DNA from: Euwallacea fornicatus
Lineage: Eukaryota > Arthropoda > Insecta > Coleoptera > Curculionidae
Reading direction: 5' to 3'
Assembly: GCF_040115645.1 (NCBI RefSeq)
Contig: NC_089562.1
Coordinates: 2,976,001 to 3,040,000 of the forward strand
DNA length: 64,000 nt
The notes below the pieces were generated by a model, which was not told the origin of the DNA, searched no databases, and saw only the letters and a list, made by a program, of their open reading frames with translations. Below, piece by piece: positions 39,101-49,270 of this stretch. Every line of letters starts with the position of its first letter. Position 1 is the stretch's first letter. The position numbers were made by a program, and so were the translations under genes.

Positions 39101-42100
39101 TTTAAGTTGCCTTGTTATTTGCAGCGATGGGGGGTGGGAGTTTTCCAACTCAGCTAAATGCAAATCATTTTCCTACACCAGCAAACCACAAATTTGTTGC
39201 TTGCGATGACAACTCCCTAAGCATAGCTTGAGGCTTTAAAATTGACTTTAGCTTGACTAGAAACCAACCAGAAACCGACACAAATCTCAAGATTCAGTCT
39301 GCATTAGACCATCCACAAGGATTACATTATTATCGATGTGGGGTCATACAGGTGGTCAACAATAGATATAAATATCGGCAAAACGTACCTAAATCAATCG
39401 CAAAAACGATTAATAAACCAGTTCATTCCAAACCAACAACCGCAAATAGTCAATCGCCCTCTGGAAGCAAGTACCTATTAATTTTTGGTCTCATTGTCAT
39501 TAATCATTCGTTAATGAAGCATATGAGAATGATTCATTCTGAATATGAATTCGTTTTACCCCAATAAAAAATGCAGTAATTCAAGAGTCTAATTACCATG
39601 ATAAAGTAAAGTGTATAATTGTCGCTAAAATGCTTCCCAAAACGTTGAATGACAAGTCGGGATTGCGTATCTCTGGTAAAGCTCATTGTTGTTTACATAA
39701 CCCAGGGATTTTTTGGTCTGAATTAAGACCGTGCGTTCGAAAACAGTCTCGTTTCGAAATTATTTTGTTATACTTAAATTTTTGTAAATATTGCTCCTCC
39801 AGTTCCTATTCCAAGAAAAATAGGAACAACACAAAAGTCTTTCCTTCCATCTCCGATGTCAAAATTGATTACTTGCACTTTACCTTTTAGTTTCCACCAG
39901 GTTTCGCTGAAAAGATCACGAACCGCTGGTGAAACGTTCACCCTCAAGAACTTTCACGTGCAATCTCGGATTGAAAATAACACAGTACTCGGGCCAAAAG
40001 TTTTGTCATTTCTCCTATCTCCAGTCTCTCACCGTTAAAAGTTATTTTCATTTTTTATTTATTTATATTTTTTTCACTAATTTTAAATCAATATCAAACC
40101 TTAGGGACGTAAAGCCGAAGAACAACGTTCACAACGCTTGTCTGCTGAGCTGGCTCAATTCCGTCACGAGGCCGAGAAACGCCTCGCCGAGAAGGATGAG
40201 GAAATTGAAGCTATTCGGTGAGTGATTATCTTTACTATTGATATTCCATGCTGATCGGTAACAAGAAGAATTATGCCTTAAGTGCACGAAATTTGTCTTC
40301 GCGTTAGATTGACTGTAAATTGCTGGAAAGGAATGGGAGGAGCCTATGATGGCAGTGGGAACATCACATTAGAATACCATCTATGGAACGTATATGTGGG
40401 CGAAATAATCGAGGTGCAATCCTTAAAAACCTCAAAATCGATTGTTCAAAAAGAAATGGTCCGGAGATTCTTGATGACGTGTTCTCCCAATTGCACTACT
40501 CAAAAATCCTACTCATTACCAGTAACAAAAGAAACAAATTCTGTCAATTCAAACCGAAATCATTACCGAAACTAGATCGGAATGTCCTCCCTCTCTGAAG
40601 GTTAAAACTGCGGAAACTTTCTGGGATCTTCTCTTGCATTCTGTTCAGGTATGAACTCAATTCGAGATAGAGAATCGGAAGTGCTCAACTGAAATTTCCT
40701 CCCAACTTCAATAATAAGAATGTGTCTTTCTCAAGTCACCAGATCCTAATTCTGCCAACTCCAATAAGTGTCCATGCGGCTACGAAAAATATTAAATACA
40801 ATGTGACCCCTAAGTCTTATTAAAAATAGACGTGATCTTTATAAAATATAGCCATGACATCAAAGTGCAAAGTTAAAGAATGTTGGCCTAAGTGCAAGGC
40901 CAGCTCATCGGACCTACGTCAGAGGCCTCATAAACAAGCCCTAAATAAATCTTCAATAATTACTTAATGCTTTTGGTATTTTTCAAACGAATCCCAATTA
41001 ATTAAAGAATCAATAATCTATGATTAATGCCAAATAATTTTATGTTAATATTCCCTATATAAATGGCTGCAATAACGGTCGGAAAATCAGTAATATAAAA
41101 ATCATCTCGATCGAACGACCTTCTGGCGGTATCGCCCTTAAAACCACCCCCAAAAATGTCCCGCCACAAGGAATATGTCTATTGTGACACTCGCAACCCC
41201 CGTACAAAGTGGCGACCACGGACCAAATATTACAATTACAATTACGGCGTTGGCATGAATTATTACCAACCTATGGTGGATTTCATTGATGAGAAGTACA
41301 AAGGACGGAGAACGGCCTCTCCCCACCTGCCCTGGACCGAGGAGCTGGGATTAAGCCAGTTTGACCCGTCCAGTATCCGCAGTTACCGTGCTCACGATCT
41401 GGCGAGAATATCGGACAACACGGAGAAAAGTGCTAAAATTAGGCTTGGGGCTGGATACTCGCATGCGAGTTCCGGCTTCGTACTAGCCAAGTCGGTGAGT
41501 GCCGCGAGAATCACCACAAAGATCCAGCAGGAAGAGCGCAAGAAGAACAAGCTGGTGAAGGAGATCAGGAAACTGAAGAGCAGGATGCGGGATGATTTGG
41601 ATTATGACCCTGAGAAGGATAAGGACATCGAGAGAGAGCTCAGGGCAGAGCAGAAGTACCTTCGAGGTAAATCCGCAAAGGGCATAGAAGCGCAGCTCTT
41701 GTCCAAGAGCAGGAGAGCCATAGCGGAGACCATAGACCATGACCTGAAGGTTGCCCAGATGAGCCATGCCTTCACCTCTGGAAGATGCATCAGGACCCAT
41801 GTGAAAATAATGGACGAACGCATGAGCTCGCAATTGGAGGAATCCATAAGTCAACCCCTGCACACTCTCAGCGACGAACTTCGAGGTTTCGACAAAAGAG
41901 CCACATACAGCTTCATCGACCAAAGGTGATCTCTGAGTAACTACTAAAATATATATAAAAAATAAAGCAATTTTTTGATCAAATTTGTTCTATTGAGCCG
42001 AAGGTCAAACACTGCAGTTTCCCAATTAGTTACGCAATATCGTTTTTGAATTGTTTTTGCCTATAAATAAGTCGTAATTAAGATTAATCGAAGGCAATGC

Positions 42101-44860
42101 ACGATGGCTGCCAAATTAAATGCTTTCCGGTCTTGGATATGTTAAACGATCCGTTATAATTAGACTCGTAATCCGTGCCTAAGACAACATGAAATTAAAT
42201 TATATGGGCACTCAAGTGCTTAATGCTTAAGAGTAAAAACAAGCAAGTTAGTGAACTGAAAAGGAATCCATGGAAAAAATACAACAAAACGAGAAGAAAG
42301 TTGCTTTGGAAAACATCTGAAAAAAAACTTAAAAAAAATAGAGGAAGTTTCACAACTGATGAACTAAATACCGAAAGTCCACTATTTTAAAGAGCGGCAT
42401 CAAGCGTTCATGGTGCATTTACTTCAAAATCATATTAGTTCACATGACGATATTTTCCTTACATATACATGAGAAACCGCCAGAACGTTCCAGAATTCCC
42501 TCGAAGATTCTCGATCGCTAATTACACAGAGAACGCCACCGCCAGCGTTGCGTGGCTAATGAGGGATATCCATGAAATCCTTGTAACGTATAAGTAATTT
42601 TTAAAACTGATCATTTCGTGGTTGACCACATACTCAATTGAACCCTTGAATCTTTGCTCGTGTTCATACTCCGTTCCTTTGGTGTACAGTAAAGCCACCA
42701 GCATCGAAATTGAGCAGCTCAACGCCCGCGTGGTCGAAGCAGAGACCCGCCTCAAGACCGAAGTGCAGCGCATCAAGAAGAAGCTCCAGATCCAGATCAC
42801 CGAGCTGGAAATGTCCTTGGACTCCGCCAATAAGATCAATATCGACTTGCAGAAGACCATTAAAAAGCAATCGCTGCAACTTACCGAGATCCAGGCCCAT
42901 TACGACGAGGTCCAGAGACAGCTGCAGGTCACTTTAGATCAACTCAGCGTCGCCACTCGCAGAGTCCAGGCCTTGACCGCCGAGGCTGAAGAGATCAGGG
43001 GCAACTACGAATCTGTAAGTTGATCAGGGGATTGAAATAAGTCCAATAAGCTCCAAGAGGTCCATTTGAAAGCACGATTTTAATTAGCTTCAAAAGGCGG
43101 ATTGCGAATAAGCTTTTAACGAACTGTTGCGCGTTCATCTTATGCAGATTTCTGTGCATTCATGAAGTTGGAAAAAAAACCATGCAGTTCGTTTATAGTT
43201 TTAAATCGTCTTTTAGACCAAATTTCTTGTTTAGGCCCTCCGTGGTAAGAGGCAAGTTGAGCAACTTTACGAGGAAGCCAGCACTCGCATCAACGAATTG
43301 ACCACCATCAATGTGAACTTGTCTTCCTCCAAGGCCAAGATCGAACAGGAACTGTCCACCATTATTGCTGACTACGACGAAATCACCAAGGAATTGAGGA
43401 TTTCCGACGAACGTTACCAACGCGTCCAGGTAATTACTATCTCTCTCCCTTTTTTTTTAGATATAACATAACATCATTGCCAGGCTGAAATCAAACACAC
43501 CGTGGAGATTCTGCATGAAGAACAAGAACGTGTGGTCAAGATTGAGGCCATCAAGAAATCTTTGGAGATTGAGGTCAAGAATCTGTCCGTCCGCTTGGAA
43601 GAAGTTGAGGCCAACGCCATTGTTGGAGGAAAGAGGATCATCAGCAAATTGGAGGCGCGCATCCGCGACTTTGAATCTGAGTTAGATGAAGGTAGGGGCA
43701 ATTTGATGCAAAAAAGACTTCACTAGCGTTTGAAAAACATAAATATTTCTGGTTATTTCCTGAATGTTTCATTATTACGTTTTTTCTGGAATCATTTTTA
43801 AAATATAGCATCATGAGGGCTCAAATTTGTCAATGTTAATGAGGATGGCGATAAAAATTATTAATAACTAATGCATTCACAATATCGAACAACATACAGG
43901 GAATATTTTCCAAAAAAAAAACATGTTCCAGGACAAAGAGATTAATCTCAAAAGGTCCATTTAAGAAGTATTAAAGTCGCACTGTTTCCTTATATTGCTG
44001 TAAAACTGAGAAGGGTAAATATAAGGATATTTATAAATGAATTAATTCTGTTAAAGCAAATTTAGCAAATTGCAATTGCAATAATATATAGGGTGTACAT
44101 TTCTGCAGCTCAACTATGAGGAGATCGGTAACCATAAAGATGCGAGGTTAAATTGAGTCAAAATCGCTCAGTTCGACAATTTTAAATTTTAAAAAATTTC
44201 GATGATTTTCGAAGATGTTAGAAAAAAATTGAAATTTTGAAAAAGTTTTTATCTTTCCTCAGCTTGGATTACATAAGCTAATCTCAACAAAATTTTGATT
44301 ATTATAGAAAAACGCCGCCATGCCGAGACCATCAAGATCCTCCGTAAGAAAGAACGCACCGTCAAAGAAGTCATGATCCAGTGTGAGGAAGACCAGAAGA
44401 ACATCGCCCTATTGCAAGAAACCTTGGACAAGGCCAACCAAAAGATTGTTTTGTTCAAGAGACAAATGCAAGAACAGGTACGACTTTTCCGGGAAATTTA
44501 GAAGGGTGGTCACTTGGTCTTCTTTGGATTTCAGGAAGGAGTATCACAACAATCTGTCACCCGCGTACGTCGCTTCCAGAGGGAGCTTGAAGCCGCCGAA
44601 GATCGCGCAGACACCGCTGAGAGCAGCCTGTCCCTCATCCGTGCCAAACACCGCACCTTCGTCACCACCAGCTCAGTTCCCGGAAGTCAAGTGAGTCCCA
44701 AAAAAATAACATAAATATTCCTAATTTCGTAATCAAAATACAAATATTCGAGACGAACACGAACGGTTTTCAGCATTAGTTACACAATATATTATTATTA
44801 TCTAATATGTTAAATTTTCAGGTATACTTGGTTCAAGAAAGCCGAGCGGCCGAGCTGTGA
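30155..44860 (+). CDS. Prm: paramyosin, long isoform
   Basis: Coiled-coil core protein of invertebrate muscle thick filaments. Sixteen coding exons: 30155-30277, 30653-30709, 33933-34019, 34086-34252, 37143-37380, 37432-37653, 37710-37921, 37976-38175, 38238-38365, 40105-40217, 42690-43014, 43235-43429, 43484-43691, 44308-44477, 44535-44690, 44822-44860. All are GT-AG with matching phases; the sum is 879 codons plus stop, the length I recall for Drosophila paramyosin. Residues 1-30 form the Ser/Ala-rich non-helical head. From SRLEDKIRLLQDD onward the chain is an uninterrupted heptad rod to about residue 855, followed by a short non-helical tail ending SRAAEL. The start is ATG at 30155 in the context CAAAATGGCC. 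The last six exons are shared with the short isoform, whose own promoter lies in intron 10. Confidence 0.97.
32595..32699 (+). repeat. imperfect (GAT)n microsatellite
   Basis: About 105 nt of GAT/GATGAT units with interruptions such as AAT, ATT and GAC, inside paramyosin intron 2. The interruptions suggest an old tract. Confidence 0.92.
33175..33245 (-). mobile_element. fossil mariner-like transposase fragment
   Basis: The minus strand reads GWPVRSPDFIAMDFFSWGHLK, closely matching the terminal catalytic segment (WPxRSPDLTPLDFFLWGHLK type) of the same transposase family as the 15.4 kb fossil. Only about 70 bp is recognisable, lying in paramyosin intron 2. Confidence 0.7.
34253..37142 (+). other. 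paramyosin intron 4
   Basis: A 2.9 kb intron. It holds a 345 bp candidate MITE (34898-35242). Its last 84 nt are open in the downstream reading frame behind an upstream AG at 37058 (see findings). The remainder has no recognisable content. Confidence 0.5.
34898..35242. mobile_element. candidate MITE with ACAGGGTG termini
   Basis: ACAGGGTG at 34898-34905 faces CACCCTGT at 35235-35242, enclosing 345 bp of AT-rich non-coding sequence. A second CAGGGTAT copy occurs inside at about 35176. The terminal repeats are very short, so the call rests on the inverted motif and its recurrence elsewhere in the window. Confidence 0.4.
38366..40104 (+). other. paramyosin intron 9
   Basis: A 1.7 kb intron between the GCT|GTGAGT donor and the CCTTAG acceptor. 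Open frames within it (104 aa from 39253) have no motif. It contains a short AT dinucleotide run near 38750. Nothing else recognised. Confidence 0.5.
41056..41092 (+). promoter_or_regulatory. internal promoter of short paramyosin
   Basis: TATATAAA at 41056-41063 is followed by an initiator TCAGT at about 41086-41090, so transcription should start near 41088, 32 nt after the TATA start. It lies within paramyosin intron 10 and 68 nt upstream of the short-isoform ATG at 41156. In Drosophila the short form is likewise made from an internal promoter, which supports the call. Confidence 0.75.
41156..44860 (+). CDS. Prm: paramyosin, short isoform (mini-paramyosin)
   Basis: Alternative product of the paramyosin gene. 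Its private first exon is 41156-41925, followed by the six shared exons 42690-43014, 43235-43429, 43484-43691, 44308-44477, 44535-44690 and 44822-44860. The first exon ends CAAAG|GTGATC in phase 2, the same phase as paramyosin exon 10, so it joins exon 11 in frame (Q-S-K-A-T-S). The product is 620 residues; I recall 640 for the Drosophila short form, and the shared rod part of about 363 residues agrees. The first 256 residues are unique: a Tyr/Arg-rich start with YNYNYGVGMNYYQP, then a helical, Lys/Glu-rich stretch at about residues 120-190, then a segment ending TYSFIDQ. The N-terminal part probably mediates attachment in the thick filament; its partner is not evident from the sequence. Confidence 0.9.
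43692..44307 (+). other. paramyosin intron 13
   Basis: A 616 nt AT-rich intron between the GAAG|GTAGGG donor and the TTATAG acceptor. No further structure recognised. Confidence 0.5.
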
Positions 44861-45174
44861 ACACCCGCCCTTCAGCTTTCACCAGCCCCTTACTAAATCC
44901 TTCTTAAGTTAATCATCGTTCGTGCACATAATAAAATTTATATCAAGTTAAATAATATTTATAAATGACCTAGGTGTAAGTATGTAATACCACTCTCTTT
45001 GAACGTGTTTTTTATATAATAATAATGGTACATAACAACATTTTCATCAAACGAAACGTACACATTTCGTGGATTAGAAATGAGAAATTTGTAGGTTTCA
45101 GAGTACCATTATGCCGTCTAATTATTTTCGAATGCGGCGGTAACTAAATTGTAAGTTTGAATGTACTGTATAAG

Positions 45175-45184
45175 AATAAATAAA
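45175..45184 (+). terminator. paramyosin polyadenylation signal
   Basis: Two overlapping AATAAA hexamers (AATAAATAAA), about 315 nt after the paramyosin stop codon. Another AATAAA at about 44940 could serve a shorter 3' UTR. Confidence 0.6.
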
Positions 45185-45693
45185 GTTGCTTGTAAAACAG
45201 TACAAAATCACATTTTTGTTTTCCTAGTAATATGTGGTAAAATGATTTTTAACGCACGTATTTGCATGTTGAAAGTAAAACTTTATCGCATGTGTTCAAT
45301 ATTTTTACTTTAGAGACTTGGCATGCAGCATGTAATTTTTCTCTTTGGTACAAAATCGTGCGCGTCACACTTTTGCGTTTGTGTTTACTCAATCTTTAGC
45401 CCTATCGTCTGATGCCCTACACCCGCCATTTTTAAATAGCGTCAAAACATAATGATGTTGCTAAGACAGACAACTGACGTAAAATAATTGACATATGACG
45501 TTACCAGTGTCAAATAGAAATAGCCATTTTTTTGAAAATTACTAAAAAAAACCTGAACCTAATGAACAAAAATACTACATAAAAATGTTATGATAAACCT
45601 CTATTACATAAATAAATTCTCATATACCAATGACGACAATAAAGTCCTAATCCATATAACTTCGCTTGTGTATGCTGCACAATAGGTTTTCTA

Positions 45694-47018
45694 ATGAATA
45701 TGGGAGGTTATGTGCCTCTTTCTCAGCTCGGAGCTGTATTATTTCGGATGATTTTAAGAGTTTGGGCCTACTCAGGCCTAGTTTTGGTAATATGTTTTTT
45801 ACTCTATTACATGTATGGTGGACTCTTTGCAATTTCATTGCTCGTATTCGCAATCACAGGTAAGTTTTTGTCACTCAAAGACACTCTTCTGTTCCAGCCA
45901 ACACAAAGAATGTTTTACAGGCATTTTGTATCAAGTTCAAGATAATCTCCTGTATTCACCTGAACTACCCAGCCATTCCCGGGTTTACATACCAATACCA
46001 TCAATGTTTGGTCTTCCATTTGAAAGTATTAATTATAAATGTCCAGATGGGGTTACAATTCATATGTACTTTATTCATCAGCCTAAAGAGAGACAACGCC
46101 TTGCTCCTACGATTGTATTTTTTCACGGAAACGCTGGGAATATGGGTCACAGGTATGAAGAGTGTTTGTATTTTAAACACATCTAAGTGTTACATTTTAG
46201 ATTGCAAAACTGTGTAGGTCTGTACCACAACTTGCACTCCAATATACTACTTGTAGAGTACCGAGGATATGGATTGTCAGAGGGCAGTCCTTCAGAAGAA
46301 GGACTTTACATTGATGCCAAAGCTAGTTTAGATTATTTATTTACCCGAAATGATATTAATCACTCTGAGATTGTTGTGTTTGGAAGATCCCTAGGTAAAA
46401 AGAAAATAAGACAATTGCAGCAATCTTTTCCTTATTTGTAGGAGGGGGTGTCGCAATAGATTTAGCAATCAAAGAAAACTATACAAATAAAATATGGTGT
46501 TTACTCTTAGAAAATACTTTTACAAGTATTCCTGATATGGCAAAAGTTTTGTTGGGCTGGAAGATATTGCATTACCTCCCTCTGTTCTGCTACAAAAATA
46601 AGGTTCAGTACATTGCCTGGATTCCTATCTTATAATAGATAAATACAAAACATTTCAGTACTTGTCAAAACAAAAAGTGAAGCAGCTTCGAACCCCCACT
46701 TTATTTATTTCTGGACTCTCTGATATGTTAGTGCCTCCAAAAATGATGCAAGAACTATATGAAAGGTAGGGTTGTTTGGCCATGGAAACATTGGCACAAT
46801 GATTAAATTACAGAAGTGGCAGCATCAGAAAACAGTTGTTCCAGCTACCAGCAGGGACGCATAATGAGACATGGCAGCTGCCTGGATATTATCACACTAT
46901 TGCTTTATTTTTACAAAATTACAGGATATCCACACTCATGCAACAAGCCAGCATTGATTTAGATGCCAAATCAGATAGCAGTAGTGGAAGTATGTGGAGT
47001 GGGGTTCAAGATATTTGA
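45694..47018 (+). CDS. ABHD13: ABHD13, membrane-anchored alpha/beta hydrolase (Bem46-like)
   Basis: Six exons: 45694-45859, 45921-46152, 46201-46394, 46442-46602, 46659-46765, 46814-47018. All are GT-AG and phase-consistent, giving 354 residues (human ABHD13 is about 337). A hydrophobic N-terminal segment (about residues 15-56) predicts a signal anchor, after which the order of family landmarks is complete. ILYQVQDNLLYSPE is followed by the oxyanion region FFHGNAGNMGHR, then VEYRGYGLSEG, then the nucleophile elbow GRSLGG with Ser196 split across exons 3 and 4. The catalytic Asp273 lies in LFISGLSDMLVPP and the catalytic His303 in GTHNETW. It is predicted to be a serine hydrolase; its physiological substrate is not known to me. 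ATG 45694 was chosen; a second ATG lies 6 nt downstream. It is convergent with UPF2 and separated from it by a mariner insertion. Confidence 0.95.
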
Positions 47019-47111
47019 GAATTACTTTAATTGACTATTGACATTTATAAGTAAGTACATATAAATTTGAAATTTTTAACGTTTCACATAAGAATACAAT
47101 AAGTAAGAATT

Positions 47112-47117
47112 AATAAA
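47112..47117 (+). terminator. ABHD13 polyadenylation signal
   Basis: AATAAA 94 nt after the stop codon, with a second AATAAA near 47174. Either would end transcription before the mariner element. Confidence 0.5.
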
Positions 47118-47320
47118 AAAATTAATAACTTGAAACGCTAGAAAATTCAAATTAAAACTATTGCTCATAGAGAATAAATCGCTGTTCAACTTATAAGTAT
47201 ATCAAAAAGCCTTAGGAAAAGGAGCAGAATAGTTTGTGGCTTAAATGAGTTTAAATGCAATTAATTTGAGATATAAAACGTTATACGTCCTACTTTATAA
47301 ATATTTAAATTTCGCACAAA

Positions 47321-48404
47321 TACAAGGCGTATTCCAAAATTAGGACCCGATTGGTTATCAAAAAAAATTAGCTCATTAGAAAAGATTTTTAATGACAGTA
47401 ATATTTACTATATATTTACTTCACTGTTTCACATAATTGCCATTCACATTTATGAATTTTCTACAGTGCTGCTCCAACTATTTTAATCTCTCTACATAAA
47501 ACTCTGCCACCTGGGAATTAAACCAGTCCATAATGACAGCTTTGAGTTCATCTTTATTTTGAAATCGTGCATCCCGCCATTTTGTTCAATTAGCATTTCA
47601 CAGTGTACTTTAATTGTAATTTTTGGCCCACACTCCATAAAACCAATTAAAAAAACGCCCTTTTCATCGCAAAAAACGGTAGCCATCATTTTTCGATTCG
47701 AGAATGGAGATCGCTTAAACTTTTTTTGTTTGGGTGAACCTGAATGGAGCCACTGCGTTGACTGTTGTTTCGATTCTGCGTTGGTGTACGATACCCACAT
47801 CTCATCGCCCGTAACAATGTAAGAAATCTTCATCTTGTCTATAGTACTTCAAAAACTGTCGGGCACTGCGCATTCTTTGCTTTTTTCGCTGATCAATGAA
47901 AATTTTTGGAACCCACCTTACACACAGTTTGTGGTATCCAAGCTCTTCACTAATTATCTTGTAAATTGAGACTGGACCAGGATGTGAGAATTCATAATCC
48001 AGGCCAGGAATCGTCAATCGACGATGTCGTTTCAAATACTGAGCTTACCACTTCGCTGTACATCGTGAACATTTCTATGGCCATTTCGATATTCTCGGCA
48101 CCATTTCCAAAATTATTTGTCATTCATTATTTCAAGTCCATATACTAAGCATAACTCACGATGGATTTCTACAGCTGAAGATCCTTTTGCCAATAAAAAT
48201 CTAATCACATCGCGCACTTTGCTACCGGGGGACCACGATTGTCTCGGCCATTGCGATCTACTCGCACCAGCTTGCAAACAACTACTGAATCAAAACATTA
48301 ACTGCAGTGGTTTCCTAAAGAGTCGGTAGATAGCGCTGCACGTATGAAACTTATCACTTGTTAAATATTGGTCATCGGACCTTAGTTTTGGAATACGCCT
48401 CGTA
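47321..48404 (-). mobile_element. degenerate mariner element with TA target duplication
   Basis: Both ends carry the inverted repeat GAGGCGTATTCCAAAA (GGCGTATTCC shared exactly), each flanked by TA (47321-47322 and 48403-48404). The 1.08 kb element is shorter than the usual 1.3 kb, suggesting an internal deletion. The minus strand codes for transposase blocks in order: SPGSKVRDVIRFLLAKGSS and IHRELCLVYG (48250-48130), RRLTIPGL and ISEELGYHKLCVRWVPK (48020-47910), then TGDEMWVSYTNAESKQQSTQW (47810-47745) with the first catalytic Asp, and MATVFCDEKGVFLIGFM. The last catalytic region is damaged. Frame changes and stops make it inactive. It sits in the intergenic space between ABHD13 and UPF2. 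Confidence 0.92.
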
Positions 48405-49121
48405 AAAATGAAAATAAGCCCTTGTTCATTATTTTACTGATAAAATTTCCATTTAAACTTGAAATAAGTTCTGTTCTTATTTACGTTATACGCTTATTTG
48501 TTTTTGACTCAATGTAGATTTTTGTATATCATTCATGTAAAAATGGTAGAAACGTTCTATCCTATAATATTGTGATTTAGATGTAATTAATGTATAATTT
48601 TTAACGCGAGTATCTAATTGATTATTCTATATCGTCATCAATTCCAAAGACACTATTGTATCATAATAACTAAGTCCAGTTTTGTTTCCTAACTTGGCCT
48701 AAATATATTTCATATTCTTTTATTAATCAAACTTTTGTGGAATAAGTTCGGACAAGTTGAATCGATTTCGTACTGCAGTCTTTTCCTACCTCCATTTTTA
48801 CTAGATCGATGATATTCCTAATGTGACGTCTCGTATAGGGATAGAAAAAAAAATTGTATACAGTGCCATCATAAAGCTTTCCCCTAGTTATTCTGCACCT
48901 TATAAAAAAAAAACTAAAAATTGGCATAAAGGTGCTTATTAAAACCATCAAAGACCAAATCATAACTATAAAGATAGGTACAGAGCATCAAATAAACCGT
49001 CATGGAGTGACTTCCAAATTTCCCTATATTTATTTCAACTTGCCGACAAAACTTTCAGGGCTAAGACCGCATTTATAATCACACTGTACAATTGATTTAC
49101 TGTTCATCATCAAATCAAAAG
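48405..49121. other. intergenic between mariner and UPF2 3' end
   Basis: About 700 bp of AT-rich DNA. No gene or repeat recognised. Confidence 0.45.
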
Positions 49122-49127
49122 TTTATT
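49122..49127 (-). terminator. UPF2 polyadenylation signal
   Basis: AATAAA on the minus strand, 144 nt beyond the UPF2 stop codon. Confidence 0.6.
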
Positions 49128-49270
49128 GTTTTCGATTAATCACTATTGTGCCTATACTAAATCGCTGTCAACTTCCTCGTGCCTTGAGCCGCAAACGGCG
49201 GTCGCGTCAATCGATCAAAAGCCATTAATCCCGGGATGTAGTGCACCTTCTGTTTATCATCCCCGTGGCT

